59,260 nt of DNA, taken from CAZWCX01 sp964632945. GTDB lineage: Bacteria; Planctomycetota; MHYJ01; WSZJ01; CAZWCX01. The stretch lies in NCBI GenBank assembly GCA_964632945.1, contig CAZWCX010000035.1:1-59260 (forward strand), given 5' to 3'. The position numbers and the translations under genes were made by a program. How positions within the stretch are numbered: the first letter of the stretch is position 1; each line of letters begins with the position of its first letter. Positions 33,228 through 42,652 of the stretch are shown here, piece by piece. The notes below the pieces were generated by a model that saw nothing but the letters and a program-made list of their open reading frames with translations, ran no database searches and was not told where the DNA came from.

Positions 33228-35114
33228 ATGGAACCCACCCTGCCGGTTCCCCCGGGCGCCGGGCTGCCGAGCGAACGCCTGCCGGAGCGGTTGCGGACCT
33301 GCCTGTCCCGCCTCGATCGGAAGGACCCGCTGCGGGACGGCGGCGAAACCATCGCCGTCCTGATGGAGGCCGGCGCGCAAGCCGAGGCCCGCGCGCTTCT
33401 CGATGCGGCGTGGTCGACGGCGACCGTCGCCGGCGCCGCCGCGCGTCTCCGCTGCCATCTCCTGGAGGCGCTGTTCGAGCTCACCCAGGGAGATCGAAGC
33501 GCGGCCCGGCAACAGCTGGGACGCGCGCTGGAAGTACCCGTCGATCTAGCCGTGGATGTCCCGCTCCGGATCCTCCGCGCCGGGGTCGGCATCCAGGTGT
33601 CCCTGGCGACCAACGATCTTGCGGAATCCGAGGAGTTCGTCCGGGATCTCCGCGAGTCGGCCACCTCGGAGTCGGCCGACATGCTGAGCGGCAATCTCGC
33701 GCTCTGGAACGCGGAACTGGCGCTGCGCAAGGGCCAGATCGCCCACGCCGACCGCATGATCCGTAGCCTTCCGGCCGGGGACGGAGCGGACGGAGGGAGC
33801 GCCTGGAGGATCCAGCGACTCCGCGGCGAACTGGCGCTCTTCCGCGGCGACGTCCAGGGGGCGCTGGCGCGCCTGGAAGACGCGAATCGCGCCATGGAAC
33901 GCGTGGCCGAATCGCTGCCCGCGGAGTACCGGCGCGGATACCTCGATGGCCCGGCCCGGCAGGCCATGGGTGCGCGACTGGCCGAGATCGGCCGGAAGGG
34001 AGCCGCCTCGACGGTGCTCGGACTGCCGCAGGTCGCGGTCGACGCGGTCCCGACCGCCGGGCTGATGACCACCTTCGGCGCGCTCCTGCAGGGCGTCCTC
34101 GATCTCGGCCGCCAGGGCAACCTGGACGCGCTCCTCGATCGGGCCCTCGACGCCATGGTGCGATTCTCGGACGCGCGTCGCGGCCTCATCGTGCTGGTCG
34201 ACGGCGGGGCGGTGCGCGTCCAGCGGGCGCGCCACCGGGAGCACCGTCCGCTCGACGAGGACGAGTTGCAGCTGTCCCGGTCGATCGCGCTGCGGGTCGC
34301 GAGCGACGGACGCCCCGTCCTCCTCGATGACGCATCGGCCAGCGACGAGTACGGCCAGAGGGAAAGCGTGGTCGCCTACAAACTGCGCTCGGTCTTGTGC
34401 GTTCCCCTCCTCCTGGAAGGCCAGAAACGGGGAGCGATCTACCTCGACGATCCGGGGCGGGAGGCCGTGTTCTCCGCCGGAATGCTCGACGCCGTGCAGG
34501 TCCTCGCCACCCACGCGGCGCTCGCCATGGAACACGCGCGGCTCCTGTCGCGCATCACCCGCGACCAGTTGACGGGCGCCTACACCCACGCGTTCCTGCA
34601 CGAGCAGATCGCCAACGCGGTCTCGTCCGCGCAGCGGCACCGCCGGTCCTGCGGACTGATCATGGTCGACCTCGACCATTTCAAGGGGATCAACGACACC
34701 TACGGACACGATTTCGGCAATGAAGTGCTCCGGCAGGTGGCGCGCCGACTTCAAGAGGACGTGCGCGGCTCCGACACCGTCGCCCTGCGCCGCACCGGCA
34801 CCGGGTCCGGAGAGCCTGCGGTCGACCCGCGCATGCTCGGCCGCTTCGGCGGCGACGAATTCGAGGTGCTGCTCACCGACACGGGCCCGGACGGACTTCG
34901 CATCGTCGCCGAACGGTTCCTGAAAGCGATTCAGACCCTGGTGATCCGGGCGGGCGACGTGCGCGTCCCGATTTCGGCGAGCGTCGGCGGCGCGTGCTTC
35001 CCCGATCACGCCCGGGATGCCCAGGCCCTGTTCCGACGCGCCGATGAGGCCCTCTATACCGCCAAGCGAGACGGCCGCAACGTCTTCCGCATGGCCCCCC
35101 CGGAGGCGCCATGA
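33228..35114 (+). CDS. Diguanylate cyclase with helical-repeat N-terminus and GAF domain
   Basis: A 628-aa protein with GGAG 13 nt before the ATG. The first about 260 residues are helical repeats (TPR-like). A GAF domain follows (about 285-440; ARRGLIVLVDGGAVRVQRA, SVVAYKLRSVLCVPLLLEGQ, GAIYLDDPGREAVFS). The GGDEF domain (about 445-625) has the RDQLTGAYTHAFLHEQI entry, MVDLDHFKGINDTYGHDFG and an intact FGGDEFEVLL signature, so c-di-GMP synthesis is expected. No RxxD inhibitory site is seen at the usual place before GGDEF, suggesting no classical product inhibition. A 4-nt overlap with the epimerase gene ties c-di-GMP signalling to glycan synthesis. No membrane segment is visible. Confidence 0.93.
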   Translation: MEPTLPVPPGAGLPSERLPERLRTCLSRLDRKDPLRDGGETIAVLMEAGAQAEARALLDAAWSTATVAGAAARLRCHLLEALFELTQGDRSAARQQLGRALEVPVDLAVDVPLRILRAGVGIQVSLATNDLAESEEFVRDLRESATSESADMLSGNLALWNAELALRKGQIAHADRMIRSLPAGDGADGGSAWRIQRLRGELALFRGDVQGALARLEDANRAMERVAESLPAEYRRGYLDGPARQAMGARLAEIGRKGAASTVLGLPQVAVDAVPTAGLMTTFGALLQGVLDLGRQGNLDALLDRALDAMVRFSDARRGLIVLVDGGAVRVQRARHREHRPLDEDELQLSRSIALRVASDGRPVLLDDASASDEYGQRESVVAYKLRSVLCVPLLLEGQKRGAIYLDDPGREAVFSAGMLDAVQVLATHAALAMEHARLLSRITRDQLTGAYTHAFLHEQIANAVSSAQRHRRSCGLIMVDLDHFKGINDTYGHDFGNEVLRQVARRLQEDVRGSDTVALRRTGTGSGEPAVDPRMLGRFGGDEFEVLLTDTGPDGLRIVAERFLKAIQTLVIRAGDVRVPISASVGGACFPDHARDAQALFRRADEALYTAKRDGRNVFRMAPPEAP

Positions 35115-36247
35115 AAGTCCTCCAGGTGGTCGGCGCGCGCCCGAACTTCATGAAGGCGGCGCCCATCCTCCGCGCCCTCCGCTCCCGCCCCGGATGCTCC
35201 GCCGTCCTCGTCCACACCGGACAGCACTACGATCTCTCCATGTCCGACGCCTTTTTCCGCGACCTCGAAATGCCCGAACCGGACGTCCACCTGGGCGTGG
35301 GTTCGGCCAGTCATGCCGTGCAGACCGCGCGGATCCTCACCGCCTTCGAACCGGTGGTCGAGCGCGAAAAACCGGACGCCGTGGTCGTCGTCGGCGACGT
35401 CAACTCGACCCTGGCGTGCGCGCTCGTCGCCGCCAAACTGGTCGTCCCCGTGGTCCACGTCGAAGCGGGCCTGCGCAGCCGGGACCGGACCATGCCCGAG
35501 GAAATCAACCGCCTCCTCACCGACGCGATTTCGGAACTCCTGCTCACCCCGAGCGCGGACGCCGACGCGGCCCTCCGGGCGGAGGGGATCCCCGCCGCCC
35601 GGATCCGCCGCGTGGGCAATGTGATGATCGACTCCCTGCTGCGCCATCTCCCGCAGGCCGAAGGCTCCGCGTACCCGTCCGCCCTCGGTCTGACCGGTCA
35701 GCGCTATGCGGTCATGACCCTGCACCGGCCGAGCAACGTCGACCAACCGGAGATCCTGCGCGGCATTCTCGAGGGTCTCGACGGCCTCTCCCGCGCAATG
35801 CCCGTGGTGTTCCCCGCCCACCCGCGCACGGTGAAACGACTCGCCGCCTCGGGCCTCCACGAGCAGTTCCTCGACCGCACCGGCGCGACCGCGAAGATCA
35901 CCCCCCTCCAGGAAGGTGTGATCCTGGTCGATCCGGCGGGGTACCTCGACTTCCTCGCCCTCATGAAGGGGGCGTGCGTGGCCATCACGGATTCCGGCGG
36001 CGTCCAGGAAGAAACGACCGTGCTGGGAATTCCCTGCCTGACGGTGCGGGAAAACACGGAACGCCCGGTCACCGTGACCGAGGGCACGAACACCGTCGTC
36101 GGAACGGATCCGTCCCGGATCCGGACCGCTTGCGCGGCCGTCCTCTCCGGACGGCCGAAGAAAGGCCGAGTCCCCGAACTGTGGGACGGGCACGCCGCCG
36201 AACGAATCGTCGATGCAATCCTGGCGGCAGAATTCTGTCGAGATTGA
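35111..36247 (+). CDS. wecB: UDP-N-acetylglucosamine 2-epimerase (non-hydrolysing)
   Basis: A 378-aa protein, full length. It interconverts UDP-GlcNAc and UDP-ManNAc for surface polysaccharide synthesis. Family motifs: VVGARPNFMKAAPI at the N-terminus, VHTGQHYDLSMSDAFF, VVVGDVNSTLACALVA, HVEAGLRSRDRTMPEEINR, RRVGNVMIDSL, TLHRPSNVD, and the UDP-binding ITDSGGVQEETTVLGIPCLT with RENTERPVT. The start ATG overlaps the diguanylate cyclase stop (ATGA). No UDP-ManNAc dehydrogenase lies nearby. Confidence 0.96.
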   Translation: MKVLQVVGARPNFMKAAPILRALRSRPGCSAVLVHTGQHYDLSMSDAFFRDLEMPEPDVHLGVGSASHAVQTARILTAFEPVVEREKPDAVVVVGDVNSTLACALVAAKLVVPVVHVEAGLRSRDRTMPEEINRLLTDAISELLLTPSADADAALRAEGIPAARIRRVGNVMIDSLLRHLPQAEGSAYPSALGLTGQRYAVMTLHRPSNVDQPEILRGILEGLDGLSRAMPVVFPAHPRTVKRLAASGLHEQFLDRTGATAKITPLQEGVILVDPAGYLDFLALMKGACVAITDSGGVQEETTVLGIPCLTVRENTERPVTVTEGTNTVVGTDPSRIRTACAAVLSGRPKKGRVPELWDGHAAERIVDAILAAEFCRD

Positions 36248-36314
36248 TCGGTTTCTTCGCTGCGGAGGCGACGCCGGACGACCGCTTCCGTGACCACCGA
36301 TTCGGGAGAGCATC

Positions 36315-38048
36315 ATGGGCGAAACCAGGAAGCCCGCCAGCGAGACGAAGCCGCCGCAGGGTCGCGACCCGATGACCCGCAACCTGGCTACCTTTCGATC
36401 ACCGCTGAAGGCCGATTGGGAGGATGCCTGGGTCGGCATGGAACCCACCTTCCAGAGCCGGAAGTCGGTTCAAATGTGGCACGAAATGGCGTCGCAGCCC
36501 GGCGGAGAAGATGCCTACTTCACCAGCAAGTACATGCTCGAGACCCAGCGGGAAATCGCCGAAGAGATCCAGAAGAAGTACGAGAAAAAGTCCCGCGACG
36601 GGGACAAGGCCTACTGCCTGTTCCAGAGCGTGAAACTCGAGACGGAACTCGACCAGTGGAAGGTTACGCGACAGAACCTGAAGTTCAAATGGCGGGACAC
36701 CGATCTCCCTGCGTTCGAAGTGAAATGGACGATCGACCCGGAGACGTTCGAGTACAGCATCAAGCCCGTCCCCCTGGTCTGGTTTTACGACGAGCGCTTC
36801 GTCCGGTTTCTCGAGGAGTTCCTCTGGGAAGTGCCGGTCAAGCACGGGCTCACGCCGTCCATCGCCCACGGAGGAGCGCAATTCTCGTTGTCGGCGAAGA
36901 CCTTTCTCGGCGGAAGCCTCCTCGCGGACGACATCGCCACCAAGTTGAACCACCCGGAACTCTCGACCTGGATCCTGGATTGGCCGAATCCCGATGATCG
37001 ACCGTTTCGCGCCACCCGCAACCGTTTCGCTGCCTTCCGCCGCGTCCTGGACGCCTACTGGGCCGGCGGGTTCCACCCGCGCGCAATCGGTACCCTCACG
37101 GCCGAGGACGTCTACCTGGATCGGGGTTGGGGCCCCGCGCCCGACCCTCCCCCGTCGCTGGTGAATCCGCAAGCGGGCCCCACAGGCTCGCCCATCGACG
37201 TGTTTCGAAACAACTTCGCGTTCGGTCGAGCCATCCGTTCGCAGGCCCAGATCGTCCACCCCGGGTATTGGCAGTCCGCGCACCCGGCCGAAGAGGGGTA
37301 TCGATCCGACCAGATCGGGCGGTACAGCGAGGGGAACCTGAACCGGCTGCAGATCTGCGGCGAATTCCACGTCAAGAGCGGGAAGGTGCTCGATCCCGAG
37401 CGCATCCCGGAGGCCGCCATGCCGCTGGATCCGGGCATGCTGTACGACGAGGCAAGCTGGGAGAACCGCGGTCAGATGGGACGCACCAGCGCCCGGGACT
37501 TCGTCGAGGCGCTCCTGCTCGACGTCCATCACGCCCGGTACCTTCAGGCACACCCGCACGTGCGCGTGATCCCCAGCCTGCTCCAGGACCAGATCCTCGG
37601 GGACGCCGAGGCGACGGTGAAGAAGTTCGCCGGCGAGAAAGTGCTCGGACGCTTGCGAGCCGAGGCGCGCAAGGCCAACCTCGAGGCCTCCCGCAACCGG
37701 CTGAAGTCGGACTGGATCGAACCGGAGACGCTCTTCTGGGCCGCGTGGCGGGCGCTGCCGGCGGGAGAAAAGGCCGCTCTCGCCCGGGAGGTCGTCACCG
37801 GATTCGTCGAGCGGGTGGAGCAGGCCGCCTCGGTCGACCGTCGCACCGACCGGCCGCCGGACCCGATGGAGTGGCACCGCCACCGGATTCATCCGGAGAT
37901 CTGGAAGGCCCTCGAGGCCGCTCGCCCGACGAAAAAGCCGGGCGACCCGGTCGGGCGCGAATGGGAGGCCTGGAACTCGGCCCGGGATCGCTACCGGTCG
38001 CGACGACCGGAGTTCTCCCAGACGGGAATGAAGGCTCCCTGGGAGTAG
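36315..38048 (+). CDS. Large uncharacterised soluble protein
   Basis: A 577-aa protein preceded by GGGAGAG. There is no signal peptide, membrane segment or recognised domain. It is rich in Trp, Phe and Tyr (KFKWRDTDL, PVPLVWFYDERFVRFLEEFLW, STWILDWPNPDD), unlike a low-complexity artefact. An early LETELDQW, then a strand-turn-strand (WTIDPETFEYSIKPVPLVW), a helix, and SIAHGGAQFSLSAKTF are faintly reminiscent of the carboxylate-amine/amidoligase (GCS-like) fold with its ExE and G-x-H-x-H elements, but the similarity is by eye and may be chance. The second half is helical and charged. It is transcribed alone, convergent with the metallopeptidase-like gene. Confidence 0.8.
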   Translation: MGETRKPASETKPPQGRDPMTRNLATFRSPLKADWEDAWVGMEPTFQSRKSVQMWHEMASQPGGEDAYFTSKYMLETQREIAEEIQKKYEKKSRDGDKAYCLFQSVKLETELDQWKVTRQNLKFKWRDTDLPAFEVKWTIDPETFEYSIKPVPLVWFYDERFVRFLEEFLWEVPVKHGLTPSIAHGGAQFSLSAKTFLGGSLLADDIATKLNHPELSTWILDWPNPDDRPFRATRNRFAAFRRVLDAYWAGGFHPRAIGTLTAEDVYLDRGWGPAPDPPPSLVNPQAGPTGSPIDVFRNNFAFGRAIRSQAQIVHPGYWQSAHPAEEGYRSDQIGRYSEGNLNRLQICGEFHVKSGKVLDPERIPEAAMPLDPGMLYDEASWENRGQMGRTSARDFVEALLLDVHHARYLQAHPHVRVIPSLLQDQILGDAEATVKKFAGEKVLGRLRAEARKANLEASRNRLKSDWIEPETLFWAAWRALPAGEKAALAREVVTGFVERVEQAASVDRRTDRPPDPMEWHRHRIHPEIWKALEAARPTKKPGDPVGREWEAWNSARDRYRSRRPEFSQTGMKAPWE

Positions 38049-38131
38049 CGGGCAGCCTTGCGCCGGCAGCCGCGTCTCCCCCCGGGGGCGCACGGCGCGA
38101 CCGGACCTCGATGCCCCCGGTCGAGCGTCCC

Positions 38132-39653
38132 TCACTTCGCGAGGAAGTTGCCCCGGTAGACGAAATTCATCGCCAGCGTCGTGAGGAACCCGGAGAGCTC
38201 GATCAGGATCGTGTCGCGATCCGAGAGCTTGTAGACGATGTGCATCTCCTCCGCGCGCCGGGCCAGGTGCAGCACGAGTTCACGCATCAAGTCCGGCCCC
38301 ACTCCCGTCCAGCGGTAGACGGTCTCGGAAAGCGCGTCATTGTGGCGCTTGAGCAGCAGGGACGCGAACCCCAGACGCGCAGAACCTTCGTCCGGATTCA
38401 GGTCATGCGCAAAAATGACCTGCAGGTCCCCGTCCAGGCTGCGCGAGATCGTGGTTTCGCCCAGTTTGATCTGATCGTAGTACTCCTTCACCGTGATCGA
38501 CATGGAACTCGCTTCCACGTCCAGGTCGTCCACGGTGACGATCGGATCCCGGTCCTTCAACTGCTGCAGCATCCGGTCGCAATACTCGAGCTTCTGCAAC
38601 GCGCCCGGAGAGTCGGAGTATCGCTCGCGCCAGTTCAACCTCGGGGTCAGCCAGACCGCGAACGTCTCCGCCCAGTCCTCGTCGGGGTGCTTCTGCGCAT
38701 AGCCGCCCGGGAGGTGCCGGACGTAGTCGGGTGAGAACGGCATGGCCTTGTAGTCTTCGATGTACGGTCGCGCCATCGGCCCGAAAAGCCGGGTCCACTC
38801 CTCCGTGGTGTACAGGCCATAGGCGTAGTTCACCACGTGACCCATCTCGTGCCGGAGATACCGCAGGATGTCCTCTGCCGTCGTCCCCTCCACGCGGCCG
38901 CCCTTGATCTTCTGCACGCGCTTCAGGCGCTCATCCGCGAGGTAGAACGGGATCCCGATGGCGATCGTCCCTTCCGGTACACCCCACTCGTCCGTCATGT
39001 AGAATCGCGGGATGAGCTTCTGGATCCCGCGCGCGCGCAATTCGCGCAGGAACCGCTCCACCACCTTCCCCAGAGGCCGACCTTCCAGCCGGAGGTCGAA
39101 ATCGCAAATGCGCTGATTCAGGACCTCGAGCGCAATCTGGTCGTCCGCCGAGGATTCGAATGCCGGAGGACGAACCTCTTCCGCGGCCCCCGCCCCCTCC
39201 CTGCCGACGACCTCGGACGAGCCCGCCTCCTTGGCGCCCGCCTCCTTGGCGCCCGCCTCCTTGGCGCCCGCCTCCTTCGCGCCCGCCTCCTTGGCGCCCG
39301 CCTCCTTCGCGCCCGCCTCCTTCGCGCCCGCCTCCTTNNNNNNNNNNNNNNNNNNNNNNNNNNNNNNNNNNNNNNNNNNNNNNNNNNNNNNNNNNNNNNN
39401 NNNNNNNNNNNNNNNNNNNNNNNNNNNNNNNNNNNNNCTTGGCGCCCGCCTCCTTGGCGCCCGCCTCCTTGGCGCCCGCCTCCTTGGCGCCCACTCCCTT
39501 GCCGCCCGCTTCCTTCGCGGAGGGGGGAGGATCAACTTTCGCCGACGCACCCGCCTTTCCGATGGCCGGCAGGGCCGGATCGGAGGCGGTCGAGCGCGCC
39601 GGCGCGTCGCCCTTGCCGGCACGCGGCCCGTCTCGCTTGCTCTCTCCCGTCAT
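38132..39653 (-). CDS. Putative zinc metallopeptidase with KEAGA tandem-repeat linker, interrupted by an assembly gap
   Basis: The N-terminus (MTGESKRDGP, start 39653) is polar and enters a 15-nt repeat encoding KEAGA. The repeat is broken by 100 N (39338-39437). Beyond the gap, in another frame as written, KEAGA units continue into a domain of about 370 residues. That domain has an HExxH motif in YLRHEMGHVVNYAYGLYT, a candidate third ligand in DEDWAETFAVWLTP, and NFVYRGNFLAK at the end. This is the layout of zincin metallopeptidases. The frame change is explained by the placeholder gap length rather than a real frameshift. The gene starts 9 nt after the gatB stop and is probably the last gene of the gat operon. 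Confidence 0.8.
39221..39495. repeat. 15-bp tandem repeat encoding KEAGA on the minus strand
   Basis: Copies of GGCGCCCGCCTCCTT, with C/G variants at the first position, run head to tail from 39221 to 39337 (about 8 copies). They resume at 39438, with three further complete copies before diverging towards 39495. Each unit encodes five residues, so copy-number changes preserve the reading frame. Confidence 0.92.
39338..39437. other. Assembly gap (100 N) inside the tandem repeat
   Basis: Exactly 100 ambiguous bases, the usual placeholder for a gap of unknown size. The left side ends with a complete repeat unit at 39337 and the right side resumes with the last three bases of a unit (CTT, 39438-39440). 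The true length should therefore be 12 modulo 15, which is also a multiple of 3 and restores the frame. Confidence 0.95.
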
Positions 39654-39662
39654 GTACGCACC

Positions 39663-41144
39663 CTACTCCTCCAGGCGGCGAACCAGGAGATCCCGCACCA
39701 ACTGGGCGTTGGCCTTCCCCTTCGTGAGACGCATCACCTGCCCGATCAGAGATTGGATTGCCGACTTCTTCCCACCCCGGTAGTCCTGCACCCCCTTCTC
39801 GCAGGTGCGCACGACCTCCTCCACCACCTTGCCAAGTTCACCCTCGTCCGAGATCTGCAGCAGCCCCCGCTGCATCACGATCTCCATCGCGCCCTTCCCG
39901 GCGGTGAACATCTCTCCAAGAACGTCCTTGGCGACCAAGCGGGTGATCTTGGCTTCGTCCACCAATCGGATGAGATCGACAAACGGCTCGGGCGAGACCG
40001 GGAGATCCCCGAAGTCCAGGTGCCGTTCGTTCATCTCCTTCCGGAGTTCGGACATCACCCAGTTGCTGACCGTCTTGGCGTTCCCGTGCAGACGGACACA
40101 GGTCTCGTAATAGTCGGCCGACGGCCGGGAGTCCGTCAGCACGCCCGCATCGTACGGAGGAATGCCGTAGTCCCGGACCAGTCGCTCCCGCCGCAGATGA
40201 GGCAGTTCAGGAAGAGTCTTCCGGATCCGGTCGATCCAGGGCGCATCGATCCGCAGCGGAGTGAGATCGGGATCGGGGAAGTAGCGGTAGTCGTGCGCTT
40301 CCTCTTTCGAGCGCATCGGGCGTGTCCGCTCCGCCCCTTGGTCCCAGAGTCTCGTCTCCTGGACGACCTTGCCCCCACTTTCGACCGCCTCGATCTGACG
40401 GGCGGCCTCGAAGGAAAGGGCTTTGGCCACGAACTTGAACGAGTTCACGTTCTTGACTTCAACCTTGGTGCCGAAGGCCTCCGTCCCGCGCCGGCGAACC
40501 GAGACATTCACGTCACAACGGAGCGACCCCTTTTCCATGTCGCAATCCGATACGTCGAGGTACTGCAGCACCTGCTTCAGGGTGGTCAGGTAGGCCGTCG
40601 CGCTTTCTGGAGACCGAAGATCAGGCTCGGAAACGATTTCCAGTAGCGGCACGCCGCACCGATTGAAATCGACCAGGCTGAAGTCCATGCGCTTGCCGGT
40701 GCTGCCCCCACCCTCCTCCGCTTCGAGGCGGAGTTCCGGATGAACCAGCTTGCCGGCGTCCTCTTCGAGATGCGCCCGCGTGATGCCGACCCGTACCCGG
40801 TCGGGCTCTCCCGGCACCTCCAGGAAACCCCGCGCGTTGATGGGCTGGTCAAACTGGGAGATCTGGTAATTCTTGGGAAGGTCCGGATAGAAGTAGTTCT
40901 TCCGGTCGAACTTGGTCCACGGCGCGATTTCGCAGTTCAAGGCCATGCCCACGCGCAGGGCGAGGTCCACGGCCTCCCGGTTCAGGACGGGGAGCACCCC
41001 AGGCATGCCCAGGCAGATCGGGCAGACCAGCGAGTTTGGCTGCGCTCCGTACCGATTGGCGCAGGCGCAAAACAGCTTGGTGCGGGTCTTCAATTGCACG
41101 TGCACTTCAAGACCGATCACCAGTTCGTAGTCGTCGCGTGCCAC
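39663..41144 (-). CDS. gatB: Aspartyl/glutamyl-tRNA(Asn/Gln) amidotransferase subunit B
   Basis: A 493-aa protein, full length. It begins MARDDYELVIGLEVHVQL and carries the zinc-site region FCACANRY...LVCPICLGMPG, TKFDRKNYFYPDLPKNYQI, LVDFNRCGVPLLEIVSEPDL, and the ADYYETCVRLHGNAKTVSNW domain boundary. The C-terminal YqeY-like tail domain binds tRNA. GatB phosphorylates the misacylated Glu- or Asp-tRNA, which GatA-derived ammonia then amidates. It lies 43 nt after gatA. Confidence 0.98.
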   Translation of the reverse strand: MARDDYELVIGLEVHVQLKTRTKLFCACANRYGAQPNSLVCPICLGMPGVLPVLNREAVDLALRVGMALNCEIAPWTKFDRKNYFYPDLPKNYQISQFDQPINARGFLEVPGEPDRVRVGITRAHLEEDAGKLVHPELRLEAEEGGGSTGKRMDFSLVDFNRCGVPLLEIVSEPDLRSPESATAYLTTLKQVLQYLDVSDCDMEKGSLRCDVNVSVRRRGTEAFGTKVEVKNVNSFKFVAKALSFEAARQIEAVESGGKVVQETRLWDQGAERTRPMRSKEEAHDYRYFPDPDLTPLRIDAPWIDRIRKTLPELPHLRRERLVRDYGIPPYDAGVLTDSRPSADYYETCVRLHGNAKTVSNWVMSELRKEMNERHLDFGDLPVSPEPFVDLIRLVDEAKITRLVAKDVLGEMFTAGKGAMEIVMQRGLLQISDEGELGKVVEEVVRTCEKGVQDYRGGKKSAIQSLIGQVMRLTKGKANAQLVRDLLVRRLEE

Positions 41145-41187
41145 CCGGCACTCCTTCCATTGACGTTCCGTGCTCCGACGAATCGAT

Positions 41188-42651
41188 TCACACGTTCGCG
41201 GGCAACTCTTCGTGCCACCTCGAGCTTGCCTGATATGCCGCTCCGATTCGGAGCACGGTCAATTCGTCGAAGGGCCTTCCGAGGATCTGCAAGCCGATGG
41301 GAAGTCGGTCGCGCGTGAGGCCGCAGGGGATCGAGAGCCCCGGGATCCCTGCCATGTTGGAGCATACCGTGAAGACGTCGCAAAGATACATCTGAAGCGG
41401 ATCCGCAGCTTTCTCCCCGAGAGGGAAGGCGGCGACCGGGCTGGTGGGGCAGACGACGGCATCCACCCGGGCGAACACCTTCTCGAAATCGTCCCGAATC
41501 AGGCGGCGGACCTTGAGCGCACGGTTGTAGTAGGCATCGTAGTACCCGCTGGAGAGCACGAACGTCCCCAGCATGATCCGGCGCTTGACTTCGGCACCGA
41601 ATCCCTGCTCGCGGGAGTGCCGATAGAGCTCCAGAAGGGAAGTCTCTCCCGGGCTGCGGAATCCATAGCGGATCCCGTCGAACCGGGCGAGGTTGCTGCT
41701 GGCTTCGGCGGGTGCGACGATGTAGTAGGCGGCGATGCCATAGTCGGTGTGCGGGAGCGAGACCTCCTCGACGGAGGCGCCGTTTTCCTGGAGCACGGAA
41801 ACCGCCGCCCGCACGGCTGCGGCGACCTCCGGATCGATCCCCCCCCCGAAGTACTCGCGTGGGATGCCCAATCGGAGGCCCTTTACCCCGGCGGAAGTCG
41901 CGGCGAACCAGTCGGGCACCGCGACGTCCGCGGAGGTGGAATCCTGGGGATCACGCCCGCAGATCGTCTGCAGAATCAGCGCCAGATCCTTGACGTCCCT
42001 CGCGAACGGGCCGATCTGATCGAGAGAGGAACCAAAAGCGACGAGACCGTACCGCGAAACCCGGCCATAGGTGGGCTTCAGCCCCGAAACCCCACAGAGC
42101 GCGGCAGGTTGCCGGATGGATCCTCCGGTGTCCGAGCCCAGGGCGAGGGGAGCGAAGCGCGCAGCGACCGCGACCGCGGACCCCCCGCTCGACCCCCCCG
42201 GGATGCGGGAAGGATTCCAGGGATTCCGGGTGGGGCCGTAGGCCGAATTCTCGCACGACGAGCCCATGGCAAATTCGTCCATGTTCGTCTTGCCGATCAG
42301 CACCGCACCTGCGGCACGGAGTCGCGCGACCACGGTGGCATCATAGGGTGGCACGAACCCCGCGAGGATCTTCGATCCGCACGTGGTCGGCGTCCCGGCC
42401 GTGCAGAGGTTGTCCTTCAGGGCCACCGGGGTCCCTGCCAACGGGCCCGGATCCAGCCCTGCGGACACCTTTCGATCCACCTCGGCCGCCGCTTCGCGGG
42501 CGGCACCTGCCATCAAATGAAGAAACGCGTGATACGGCCCGTCCAGCCGGGCAATCCGGCTGAGGCTGGCCTCCACCACGTCCGCCGCGCGCAGGGAACC
42601 GCGCCGGACCGCCGCCGCGATCTCCCAGGCTCTCAGGTTCACGGGGTCCAT
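41188..42651 (-). CDS. gatA: Aspartyl/glutamyl-tRNA(Asn/Gln) amidotransferase subunit A
   Basis: A 487-aa amidase-signature enzyme. The Ser-cisSer-Lys triad is visible: Lys in GTPVALKDNLC, the cis-Ser in the PGGSSGGSAVAVAARFAPLA block, and the nucleophilic Ser in GSDTGGSIRQPA. It hydrolyses glutamine and channels ammonia to GatB. The C-terminal LPIGLQILGRPFDELTVLR is typical. The start MDPVNLR at 42651 lies 1 nt after the gatC stop, which argues against the longer open frame to 42822. Confidence 0.98.
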   Translation of the reverse strand: MDPVNLRAWEIAAAVRRGSLRAADVVEASLSRIARLDGPYHAFLHLMAGAAREAAAEVDRKVSAGLDPGPLAGTPVALKDNLCTAGTPTTCGSKILAGFVPPYDATVVARLRAAGAVLIGKTNMDEFAMGSSCENSAYGPTRNPWNPSRIPGGSSGGSAVAVAARFAPLALGSDTGGSIRQPAALCGVSGLKPTYGRVSRYGLVAFGSSLDQIGPFARDVKDLALILQTICGRDPQDSTSADVAVPDWFAATSAGVKGLRLGIPREYFGGGIDPEVAAAVRAAVSVLQENGASVEEVSLPHTDYGIAAYYIVAPAEASSNLARFDGIRYGFRSPGETSLLELYRHSREQGFGAEVKRRIMLGTFVLSSGYYDAYYNRALKVRRLIRDDFEKVFARVDAVVCPTSPVAAFPLGEKAADPLQMYLCDVFTVCSNMAGIPGLSIPCGLTRDRLPIGLQILGRPFDELTVLRIGAAYQASSRWHEELPANV

Positions 42652-42652
42652 G

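Noticed and set aside
39221..39495. CRISPR-like array
   Set aside because: Units are 15 bp, directly adjacent with no spacers, and encode KEAGA in frame.
38132..39653. True frameshift in the metallopeptidase-like gene
   Set aside because: The frame change coincides exactly with the 100-N placeholder and disappears if the gap is 12 modulo 15 nt.
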